Positions 46,767-56,693 of a stretch of 64,000 nucleotides of DNA are shown one piece after another. Under the pieces are notes generated by a model. That model did not search any database. It was given only the letters and a program-made list of their open reading frames with translations, and was not told the origin of the DNA. How positions within the stretch are numbered: the first letter of the stretch is position 1; each line of letters starts with the position of its first letter. The DNA comes from Candidimonas nitroreducens (lineage in GTDB: Bacteria; Pseudomonadota; Gammaproteobacteria; Burkholderiales; Burkholderiaceae_B): positions 62,001 to 126,000 of the forward strand of contig NZ_NJIH01000003.1 of the NCBI RefSeq assembly GCF_002209565.1. The letters are read 5' to 3'. The translations under genes were made by a program, and so were the position numbers.

Positions 46767-47462
46767 TTAACGCAGCCCCGCGGCGTAGTCCGCCACCGCC
46801 GCGATATCGGCGTCGGACATACGGTCGGCGATGTCATGCATGATATCGCTGTTGGCGCGATCGCCGCTACGGAACAGCTTGAGCTGCTCGGCAATGTATT
46901 CAGGATGCTGGCCCGACAGGCGGGGGAATTCCCCTGGCATGCCGGCGCCGTTGGCCGAGTGGCAGGCTGCGCAGGCGGGCACGTTGCGGTCGGGCAAGCC
47001 GCCGCGCCAGATGTCCTGGCCCAGCGCCACGGTGTCTTTATGGGTGGCCGTGGCGGCCGTCTTGGGGTCGAGCTTCTGCTGCGACAAGTAGTAGGCGATG
47101 TTCTGTACGTCGGCCGCGGTCAGCGCGGAGGCGAAATTGGTCATGACCGTGTTGGCGCCCTTGTCGCCGCGGCGCAGCGGCGGGGTCTTGGCATTTTTGG
47201 GGCGGAAGTCGCCCAGTTGCTTGGCCAGGTATTCGTGAGGCTGGGCCGCCAGGTTCGGATTGGCGGGAATCGTGCTGTTGCCGGCGGCGCCGTGACAGGT
47301 GATACAGGCAATGATGCTGCGAGCCGTATCGCCATGCGTGTAGAGTTGTTCGCCCTTGGCCGCATCGGGCTTGGCAACGCCTTGCGCATGGCTGACAGAA
47401 ACCAGGGACGCACCCAGCAGCAAGCCGCTGGCAACCAACATACTGGAAAGCACACGCTTCAT
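46767..47462 (-). CDS. Cytochrome c4-type dihaem cytochrome
   Basis: 231 residues, exported by a Sec signal (MKRVLSSMLVASGLLLGASL, cut after SHA). Two haem-binding motifs, CITCH in the first half and CAACH in the second, and a duplicated fold (PNLAAQPHEYLAKQLGDFRP; PRLSGQHPEYIAEQLKLFRS) match cytochrome c4, a periplasmic donor to terminal oxidases. Met ligands are likely the Met in VMTNFAS and in DIMHDIA. Divergent from yihA. Confidence 0.94.
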   Translation of the reverse strand: MKRVLSSMLVASGLLLGASLVSVSHAQGVAKPDAAKGEQLYTHGDTARSIIACITCHGAAGNSTIPANPNLAAQPHEYLAKQLGDFRPKNAKTPPLRRGDKGANTVMTNFASALTAADVQNIAYYLSQQKLDPKTAATATHKDTVALGQDIWRGGLPDRNVPACAACHSANGAGMPGEFPRLSGQHPEYIAEQLKLFRSGDRANSDIMHDIADRMSDADIAAVADYAAGLR

Positions 47463-47561
47463 GAAAAGACCTCGACGATCGCGATTCGATCCGGGCGCTG
47501 AACGCCACCAAGACACACGGCAGTATGGACGAATTCCCGGCGCAAACCCTGCCCCCGGTAG

Positions 47562-49265
<1,704 letters not shown>

Positions 49266-49295
49266 AGACGGTTGGCGCGAAAGCGCGGATTTGTG

Positions 49296-49325
49296 TTAAA
49301 GCGCCGGCTCTTAAAGCGCCGGCTC
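49296..49325. repeat. Two tandem copies of a 15-bp unit
   Basis: TTAAAGCGCCGGCTC is repeated exactly twice, at 49296-49310 and 49311-49325, 31 bp after the hemB stop. Likely a slippage duplication; copy number may vary between strains. Confidence 0.7.
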
Positions 49326-49655
49326 GCGTTCTTGGGCACGAACAATCCTGTGCGCCCGAGCCGCGGACACGGCTTTAGTCATGTTCTTTATTCATTCTTT
49401 AGCCGCCGGGGCTGCCCTGCGGAGTTCCGATGCTCGGCAGACTCGCCTGCGCTTCGGACTCCTCCGGGGTCCCCGGCTCGCAGCCGGGCATCCTGGACGG
49501 TTTTCAAACCAATCAGGACTGGCTTTTGGTTCGGAAATTCAGACGGCCGACAGATCCAGTCCGAGTTGTAGCGGGGTGCGCTGGCTTCGCGCTCCCGCGA
49601 TCATGGCGTCGAGGCCAGTCTGTACATCGTGTTCCGAGGCCGCCCGGAAAGACGC

Positions 49656-49675
49656 GGCGGGCCGGCCGGCCCGCC
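49656..49675 (-). terminator. Perfect palindrome after the autotransporter gene, possible terminator
   Basis: A 20-bp perfect palindrome with no loop (core GCGGGCCGGCCGGCCCGC at 49657-49674) lies 12 bp beyond the autotransporter stop codon. The following minus-strand bases GCGTCTTTCC contain only a short T run, so terminator function is uncertain. Confidence 0.35.
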
Positions 49676-49687
49676 ACGGCTCGGGCC

Positions 49688-52600
49688 TCAGAACCGATAC
49701 ATCACCTTCAACTGGCCCGCGTGGCTGTGCGTCTTGCCGGATACTTCGCCGTCATATTGCAGCCGCACGTCCACGCCCGATTCGGTATTGACCAGCACAC
49801 CCAGGCCGAACCGGCCCACTACATTGTCTCCCGGCAATGAGGTGTTGATTTCACCGCTGCCCGCCGGGGCTCCGGACAGGCGCGCACTGGCATCCCAGGA
49901 GTCTTTGCTCAGGAACGAGGCCCCCGCATAGACATAAGGACGCATGACCGCGCCGTTGGAGAAATCGACACGGCCGCCGAATTCCAGCATGGGCGACAGG
50001 CTCATGAGGAACTGGTCGTTGCTGTCGACCTTCAGGCTGAGCGGCCCGCCCGATTCGCTGTAGCCCGGCATGCGCGTGTACAAGGCATCGATGTCGACAT
50101 AGGGCTTCAGGTAAAGCTTCCGGCTCAGCTCGATATGGCGCGCGACGCGCAAGCGCGCGCCCACGCTGTAGGCGTCGGGATCGCTGTGCACGCTGGGGTC
50201 ATAGCCTTCAATGGACATGCTGCGATCCATCCGGGTCGAACCGTAGCCGCCACCCAGTGAGCCCGAATAGGTCCAGGGGCCGGCCTGATGCTTCAGGACA
50301 ATGCCCACATAACCCGCATCGCCCCGCCCGCTCACCCGGCCGCTGTTGCCTTCCAGGCGGTTGTCCTGGTAGGCGAACGATCCGCCCAGGAACCAGTCCG
50401 GCTTGAACTCATACTGCCCGCCGAATTGGGATGTGGTGCTGTCGAAGGAGTAGCCGGGCGAGCCGTTGCCGCCGTCGTTGTCGGTATTGCGCCGGGTGAT
50501 CTGGCCCCAAAGGCAGTTACGCTCGCGCCCCAGGGTGCCGTCGCCTTCCATGACCGGACAAGACATCATGGCGCCCATGAAGTTCGCCATGCCGGCCGCC
50601 ATCTGGCTGGCCGGCGCCAGCGACGCGCCGGGCGACAAGTCGGTCAGGCGTTCACGATAGGTGCCGGCTCCCCTGCGCGAGGCGGTGTTCAAAACGGCGA
50701 ACAAAGGCCCCAATGCCACGGTGCCGCCCTGATCCCAGATCTGTTGCAGATGCCGGGCAACGCCCCGTTGGTTGCCTTCCAAATTCTGGCTGGCCGCATT
50801 GAAGTCTGCGCCCTTCACGCTCAGGAACTGCGACCTGCCCTCAGGCCGCAACTGGAAATTGAAGATGGGCGAATCAATCACCTGCAGGCTGCCTGTCGTG
50901 GCCCCTTTTACGTCGAGCACTTTGAGTTCGCGCCGGGGCAGCAGGCTGATGGACGCCACATCGAAACGGCCATCCAGCCTGGCATCGCCCTGCACTTCGA
51001 GGAGGTCACTGCGCATGCCGCCGAAGTCTGTATCGGCGCGAAGAACGCCCGTGGATCGCTGCTGATAATCGCCCGTGACCGTCAGCGTATCGAACTTGCC
51101 GGTACGGCCGATCTCGAGCAGGCCGCCGTTGTCGATGTCGGCCTGGTAAAGCGTGGCTTCCTTCATGACCGCCTCTTCGCCCGAAGCAGCATGGCAGGGC
51201 GCATCGGCGCCACCGCCTCCCGAACCGCTGGCGTTGCCGCACTCCATATTGCCCTCGAACGTACCGTTCCCGTCCAGGTTGATGTCCAGCACATAGCCTT
51301 GTTCGTTCGTACCCTTGCCTGTGTAGCGCACACCCGTGCCGCTGGCCGACAGTTTCACCACTCCATCCTGATGAATGTCGAGCTTGTTGTCACGGCCGTC
51401 GGCGATCCAGACGCTGGCCCCATTGCCGCTGCCGCCCTGCACCGAACCGTAGACATCGACCTGAACCGCCTGACCGCCGTCCGGGCCGGTGCTCTGGGCA
51501 AACACGCCGGTGGAACCGCCGCCCGTCGCCTGGATGACGCCATGCTGAGTCACGTTGACCGCGCCGCCCTGGCCCGAGCCGCTTTGGTGCCCAGTGCTGC
51601 CCGCATACACGCCGTTCCCGCCGCCACCGATCCCGCCGCCGCCGCCGATGGACTGCGCGACGATGCCAAAGGCATTGGCTCCCGAAGCCTGGAGACTGCC
51701 CGTCCAATCAATCTTGACGGTACCGCCCTTGCCGCGGCCGCCGGCTTCATCGCCGGTTACCACCCAGCCGTCAGGCTTGAGCCCAAGCTCCAGGGAGCTA
51801 TCGCCGGCAATCCCGCCGCCGCCACCGATGGATTGCGCCACGATGCCATGAGCGCCTGCGCCCGAGGTATTGATGACGCTGCCCGAATTGAAGACAAGGC
51901 TTACGTTTCCGCCATCACCCCCCGCCCCGCCGCGGCCGCCCAGCCCGACGCTGGTGAGGTTGGAGGCTTTGCCCGCCCCGCCCACGCCGCCGCCGCCGCC
52001 GATGGACTGGGCCAGAAAGCCGTAGGAACGATCCCCTTTGGTACTGGCGTTGGTGCCCAATTGCAGCGCGACGGTGCCGCCGTTGTTGCCCGAGCCCCCA
52101 TGGCCGCCTACCGACACCGCAACTTGGCTGCTTTCACTATTCGGTTTGGACTGCGAATCGCTATTTCCGGCGCCTCCCACACCGCCGCCGCCCCCAATGG
52201 ACTGCGCGGCAAAGGCCGGCGCATCGGCACCCTTGGTACCCACGCTCAACCATGAACCCGTACCCGTGGTTCGGATATCGCCCCCCACCCCGCTGGTACC
52301 GCCATTGCCCCCGTCGGAGCCGCCCACAAAAATATCGCCATGCGCCATATCGGAGCCGTCGCCTCCTTGTCCGCCGCCACCGCCGATGGATTGCAGCAAG
52401 ACGCCGTAAGCGCCATAACCCAGGGTATCAAGAGAGTTGTCGTGACTGCCGTCAAAATAGGCGTTGATGGGCCCGCCATTGCCCGCGGCGCCACCGGAGC
52501 CGCCGACGGCGATATTGATCTGAGCCGATTTGGAGCTGCCCGCCGCAGTCGAAGACCCGCCGGCGCCCCCGCCGCCGCCAATGGATTGCGCCACAATGCC

Positions 52601-55600
52601 GTCCGCCCAATCGCCCGCGGTGGCGATCTTGCCGGCGAAATTCAGGTCGATCTGGCCCCCGGCACCACCTGATCCGCCTTTTCCACCGATGTCGACCTCA
52701 AAGCCATAGCCTCTGCTGCCGTCGTCGGTAACGCGGCCGACTGTGTCCTTGGCCTTGCCTATGCGATCGAGAATGGGGTTGGAGGAAGAGTCGGCGCCGA
52801 TCGAGCCCGCCAGGCCCCCGCCGCCCCCAATGGATTGCAGCGCCACCGCATCGGCGTCGCCACCCTGGGTGCGAATCGCACCGTTGATGTCGGCCGTGAT
52901 ATGGCCCCCTTTGCCTCCCGAGCCACCTGTCTGGCCCACGCCCAGCGTGAGCTTGCCGCCAAATCCCTCCACCGAAGCGCCCATGCTCATGGTGCCGCCC
53001 TGCGAGGTACCGCCGCCACCGCCGATGGACTGGGCCAGTATGCCGCGCGAACCCGAACCGACCGTATGGATAATGTTGGAAGACGCCAGCGCGACATCGA
53101 CGTCGCCGCCGTTGCCTCCTCCGCCTCCGGTTCCGCCCAGGCCGATATTCAAGTCCAGCTCGACCATCCCCCCGGCCGAGTAGGAGTTGCTGCTGCCGAC
53201 ACCGCCGTTGCCGCCCCCGCCGCCCACGGATTGAGCCAGTACGCCATTGGCGAAATCGCCATAGGTAAGAATGGTGGAGTCGGGCGCAAGAACATTCGCC
53301 TCGTTGCTTAAATCGATGGGCAGATCGATGCTTGCGGGAAGCGAGGCATAGTAGCCATCGGTGCCCAGGTTGACGACCACTTTGCCGCCGCTCGAGGCCG
53401 TGCCGCCCGAACCGCCCAAAGCCATGCCGACTTTGCCCGATATGGAGTCGCCGTAAGAAATGCCCGTGGAAAGCGCCGACGCATCGCCGCCGTTTCCGCC
53501 TCCGCCCCCAATGGACTGGGCGACAACCGCATGCGAGCCATCACCCAAGGTAGTAATCGACGTTCCCTCGTATAGACCCACTTCTGTCACGCAGGACGAG
53601 CCTGAGCCACAGGCGCTGCCGCCTCCCCCGCCGCTGCCGCCGACAGAAGCCTGGAAGCTGAAGGAAATGGGAGGCACCTCCGCGCCCAGCGGAACGGCAA
53701 CCACAAGATCGCTGGCGCTCGAGCTACCGCCGTTGCCGCCTCCGCCGCCTATGCTTTGCGCCAGCACGCCATACGAATCATCAGGCGCATAGTTGTCGCC
53801 CGCCGCGGCAAAGCCCATGCCCGTGGCAATTTGCGAGCGTTTCAAGATGACCTGCGTCTTGGCTCCCGCCCCGCCTGCGCCGCCATTGCCGCCGACCACC
53901 ACGGCGGCGTTCAGGCCGATCGTGGCGTTGAAGTAATTGGAGTCCCCCCCGGTGCCGCCCCCGCCGCCTATGCTTTGCGCCAGTATGCCCGTCGAATGAG
54001 CGCCGCTGGTGCGTATGCCGAGATTCTCGTAATTGATTTGCGTGCCGTCGCCGCCCGCATTGCCCCCTTTGGCACCCTGGCCGCCAAGCTGCAAGGCAGC
54101 GAACGAGGCGAGGCTGACGTTGTCGACACTGCCCCCATTGCCGCCCCCGCCGCCGATGTTCTGCGCGATGATGCCGGGCGAATAATCACCCGCTGTCGTC
54201 AGGGCGATGCCTTGGGCCGAAGTTTCTCCGCAAAAACCGGCATTGCCCAGACAAAGAGAGCCGCCATTGCCGCCGCCGGATCCGCTGCCGCCTATGGCCA
54301 CCGATACGCCTGCGGATGCTGTCTGGGTGTCGCCTCCGTTGCCGCCGCCGCCGCCCACGGATTGCGCCAGCACAGCCGGACTGAATCGACCGTCTGTCGT
54401 AATGGATCCCAGATCCTGCAACAGGACTCTGCCCCCTTCGCCGCCTGACGCCCCCTCGCCGCCTATGCCGGCAATGCCCTTGCTGTCGCCGCCGCTACCG
54501 CCGCCGCCGCCGATGGACTGCGCCAGCACGCCGACCGCGGCATTGCCCGTCGTGTGAATGCTGCCCGAATTCCTTACGATGACCGTCGATCCATTGGAGC
54601 CTTCGGTGCCGGTTGCGCTGCCGCCTACGCTGAAGCCGCCGATTGCACTGCCCGACGCCCCGCCGCCTCCGCCGATGGACTGGGCCAGCACGCCATGCGC
54701 CGAATAGCCCGCGGTCTTGATCGTTCCGGACTGACTGACTTCGACCTGGCCGGCTGCGCCTCCCCCTGCGCCATCGCCTCCCAGGGCAATGACACCGACA
54801 TCAAGCCCTCCCGCGCCGCCGCTGCCGGCAATGGACTGGGCCACGATGCCATAGGCATGATCGCCGCTCGTGGTAATGCTTCCAGCGGCATCGACCTTGG
54901 CCAGGTTGGCGTTACCGCCGCTGCCGCCATTGCCCGCCTCCCCTGCCAGCACGGAAACAAAGGTGCCGCCCGTTCCGCCTCCACCGCCGATGGACTGCGC
55001 CATGATGCCCGCCGCATAGTTGCCGTGGGTTTCTATGGTGCTGCTGCCATCCAGAATCACCTGGGCGCCGCTGGCGTTTCCACCGAACCCGGCGCCGCCG
55101 CCCTGGCCGGCCAAGGCAGCGCCGTCACCGCCATCGCCCCCCTGGCCGCCAATGCTCTGCGCCAGGATACCGTACAGATTTTCGCCACGCGTCGTAATGC
55201 TTCCATCCCGCAGCGCAACACTGACGTAACCGCCCGTACCGCCTGTACCGCCCGTTTTGTCCTTCGCAGGGCCCGTACCGCCTTTGCCACCCTGGCTCAA
55301 TGCCGCAATACCGGCCCCCTGGCCGGAAAAAACCCCGGAGACATCGACTAGAGTCTGACCGCCCGAGGTCACAGTAACCGTACCTCCCGCACCGCCCGTG
55401 CCACCCGGATCACTGTTGTCGTTATCGTTATTCGCCTGAGTGCCAGCGCCGCCGGAACTGATCGCATGAATGCCATAAACGCCATCCCCATCGTATTTGG
55501 CGTCCCAGACCACATCGAGGTCTCCGGTATTGCCCACCGACACCCAGCTGCCGCTACCTGCGCTGCCATAATCGGTTCCCCCGGAGCCCCCATACGATTC

Positions 55601-56404
55601 GGCATGAATCGCCGCCCCCTGGGGTTTGCCGGAAAGACGGGTCGAGGTACTGCCAAGCCTGATCGCGCCGCTATTGGTCAGGTCGATCGCTCCACCCCAG
55701 CCACCGCTCCCACCCAACTGATCCCCCACGACCCCATTGTTCTGGTCGCCTCCGGTACCCCCGCCGCTTACCGCACGGATGCCGAACATGGGAAATACCG
55801 TTCTGACATTATCGTGATCGTGATAAGGCTGCACGGTACCGCTGATCGTCAGATTCCCGCTATTGGCAAGCGTTATTTTTTGACCGGAACCGCCATTACC
55901 GCCACTGGACTTGTAGTTGTCGTTGTACCCGTCGCCATTGCCGCCGATCGAGGTCGCGGAAATCAGGCTTTGAAAGTACCCCGAATGCGTCGAACCTTCC
56001 AGTGAGATGTCGTACTGATTGGTCATGGTGACCGTGCCCCCGGCACCCGCGCTACCCTCGTCGACTCCGGCCCCGCCACCGGTATACCCCATGAACACGC
56101 CAGCCACATTGGGTGACACCGACGGGTTCAAGGTGCTGCCCGCATTGGCCCTCATCGGGCCTAGCCCTTCCATGAAGACATTCTCACCCGTCCCGCCTTT
56201 CTTTTCGCTGGAGCTGCCATCCTCGCCATCGCTTCCCTTGCAATACCAGTAATTGTGCGAGTCGCTAACGCTATTGCTGCAGGAGGCCTCGGCACTCGGG
56301 GAGAGCGCGGCGGCATACACGCCCAAGGCCGAGATCACGGCAAGGCGTAGCAAATGAGGACGAGGGAAGGAAATCTTTCCAGTGGGGCGATTCGGTGCTT
56401 GCAT
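49688..56404 (-). CDS. Giant Gly-rich type Va autotransporter
   Basis: 2238 residues from the ATG at 56404 (a GTG at 56443 would add 13). Signal peptide: FPRPHLLRLAVISALGVYAA then AEAS. The passenger carries about 19 copies of a degenerate unit ending AQSIGGGGGxGG, spaced about 70-80 residues, plus four weaker ones at the N-terminus (such as AVSGGGTGG); each closes a beta-helix rung set. A pertactin-like segment (VTGDYQQRSTGVLRADTDFGG, LLEVQGDARLDGRFDVASI) joins it to a C-terminal autotransporter barrel of about 280 residues (GQITRRNTDNDG to LKVMYRF, terminal Phe). No RGD or protease motif noticed. Function probably adhesion or aggregation. Confidence 0.93.
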   Translation of the reverse strand: MQAPNRPTGKISFPRPHLLRLAVISALGVYAAALSPSAEASCSNSVSDSHNYWYCKGSDGEDGSSSEKKGGTGENVFMEGLGPMRANAGSTLNPSVSPNVAGVFMGYTGGGAGVDEGSAGAGGTVTMTNQYDISLEGSTHSGYFQSLISATSIGGNGDGYNDNYKSSGGNGGSGQKITLANSGNLTISGTVQPYHDHDNVRTVFPMFGIRAVSGGGTGGDQNNGVVGDQLGGSGGWGGAIDLTNSGAIRLGSTSTRLSGKPQGAAIHAESYGGSGGTDYGSAGSGSWVSVGNTGDLDVVWDAKYDGDGVYGIHAISSGGAGTQANNDNDNSDPGGTGGAGGTVTVTSGGQTLVDVSGVFSGQGAGIAALSQGGKGGTGPAKDKTGGTGGTGGYVSVALRDGSITTRGENLYGILAQSIGGQGGDGGDGAALAGQGGGAGFGGNASGAQVILDGSSTIETHGNYAAGIMAQSIGGGGGTGGTFVSVLAGEAGNGGSGGNANLAKVDAAGSITTSGDHAYGIVAQSIAGSGGAGGLDVGVIALGGDGAGGGAAGQVEVSQSGTIKTAGYSAHGVLAQSIGGGGGASGSAIGGFSVGGSATGTEGSNGSTVIVRNSGSIHTTGNAAVGVLAQSIGGGGGSGGDSKGIAGIGGEGASGGEGGRVLLQDLGSITTDGRFSPAVLAQSVGGGGGNGGDTQTASAGVSVAIGGSGSGGGNGGSLCLGNAGFCGETSAQGIALTTAGDYSPGIIAQNIGGGGGNGGSVDNVSLASFAALQLGGQGAKGGNAGGDGTQINYENLGIRTSGAHSTGILAQSIGGGGGTGGDSNYFNATIGLNAAVVVGGNGGAGGAGAKTQVILKRSQIATGMGFAAAGDNYAPDDSYGVLAQSIGGGGGNGGSSSASDLVVAVPLGAEVPPISFSFQASVGGSGGGGGSACGSGSSCVTEVGLYEGTSITTLGDGSHAVVAQSIGGGGGNGGDASALSTGISYGDSISGKVGMALGGSGGTASSGGKVVVNLGTDGYYASLPASIDLPIDLSNEANVLAPDSTILTYGDFANGVLAQSVGGGGGNGGVGSSNSYSAGGMVELDLNIGLGGTGGGGGNGGDVDVALASSNIIHTVGSGSRGILAQSIGGGGGTSQGGTMSMGASVEGFGGKLTLGVGQTGGSGGKGGHITADINGAIRTQGGDADAVALQSIGGGGGLAGSIGADSSSNPILDRIGKAKDTVGRVTDDGSRGYGFEVDIGGKGGSGGAGGQIDLNFAGKIATAGDWADGIVAQSIGGGGGAGGSSTAAGSSKSAQINIAVGGSGGAAGNGGPINAYFDGSHDNSLDTLGYGAYGVLLQSIGGGGGQGGDGSDMAHGDIFVGGSDGGNGGTSGVGGDIRTTGTGSWLSVGTKGADAPAFAAQSIGGGGGVGGAGNSDSQSKPNSESSQVAVSVGGHGGSGNNGGTVALQLGTNASTKGDRSYGFLAQSIGGGGGVGGAGKASNLTSVGLGGRGGAGGDGGNVSLVFNSGSVINTSGAGAHGIVAQSIGGGGGIAGDSSLELGLKPDGWVVTGDEAGGRGKGGTVKIDWTGSLQASGANAFGIVAQSIGGGGGIGGGGNGVYAGSTGHQSGSGQGGAVNVTQHGVIQATGGGSTGVFAQSTGPDGGQAVQVDVYGSVQGGSGNGASVWIADGRDNKLDIHQDGVVKLSASGTGVRYTGKGTNEQGYVLDINLDGNGTFEGNMECGNASGSGGGGADAPCHAASGEEAVMKEATLYQADIDNGGLLEIGRTGKFDTLTVTGDYQQRSTGVLRADTDFGGMRSDLLEVQGDARLDGRFDVASISLLPRRELKVLDVKGATTGSLQVIDSPIFNFQLRPEGRSQFLSVKGADFNAASQNLEGNQRGVARHLQQIWDQGGTVALGPLFAVLNTASRRGAGTYRERLTDLSPGASLAPASQMAAGMANFMGAMMSCPVMEGDGTLGRERNCLWGQITRRNTDNDGGNGSPGYSFDSTTSQFGGQYEFKPDWFLGGSFAYQDNRLEGNSGRVSGRGDAGYVGIVLKHQAGPWTYSGSLGGGYGSTRMDRSMSIEGYDPSVHSDPDAYSVGARLRVARHIELSRKLYLKPYVDIDALYTRMPGYSESGGPLSLKVDSNDQFLMSLSPMLEFGGRVDFSNGAVMRPYVYAGASFLSKDSWDASARLSGAPAGSGEINTSLPGDNVVGRFGLGVLVNTESGVDVRLQYDGEVSGKTHSHAGQLKVMYRF

Positions 56405-56693
56405 GATCGGCGGGCTTCTCTGATTGATTTGCCGCCCTTGCACCTTTCGCGCCGCCTGTACCGGCCGCTACATCAGTCAATCATTCAAAACAACGGTGCA
56501 TTCGGCAACAAACCATGTGGAAAATTCCCGTCCAGTCTGACAAGCAGTATTTTTTGAAACAAGTTTTTTTCGACGAAAGCGGCCGTTTTATCGACGAAAC
56601 GACATCGGAAGCGCCAAATGACCCCATTTGATGCGCCGATTCAAAAAGCCGCCCGCCCCACAATCGCGGACTCGACCGGGTATCGACGAAGAA
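56405..56693 (-). promoter_or_regulatory. Autotransporter promoter region with phased direct repeats
   Basis: 289 bp, AT-richer than the surroundings. TCGACGAAA occurs at 56570-56578 and 56591-56599, exactly 21 bp apart, each preceded by a T-rich tract; on the transcribed strand these read TTTCGTCGATAAAA and TTTCGTCGAAAAAA. Two-helical-turn spacing of TTTC-type heptads is reminiscent of BvgA sites, although the heptads are not the TTTCCTA consensus. No certain -10 was identified. Confidence 0.4.

Larger units (their letters stand above)
49266..49687. other. Intergenic region between hemB and autotransporter gene
   Basis: 422 bp between two convergent genes. Contents: a 15-bp tandem repeat (49296-49325), otherwise unremarkable sequence, and a 20-bp perfect palindrome (49656-49675) just after the autotransporter stop. 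Open frames across it have no recognisable product. Confidence 0.5.

Noticed and set aside
50000-56300. CRISPR-like or satellite DNA in the autotransporter region
   Set aside because: The periodic signal is codon-level Gly-rich repetition inside one open frame; units are degenerate, with no conserved repeat plus unique spacer pattern.
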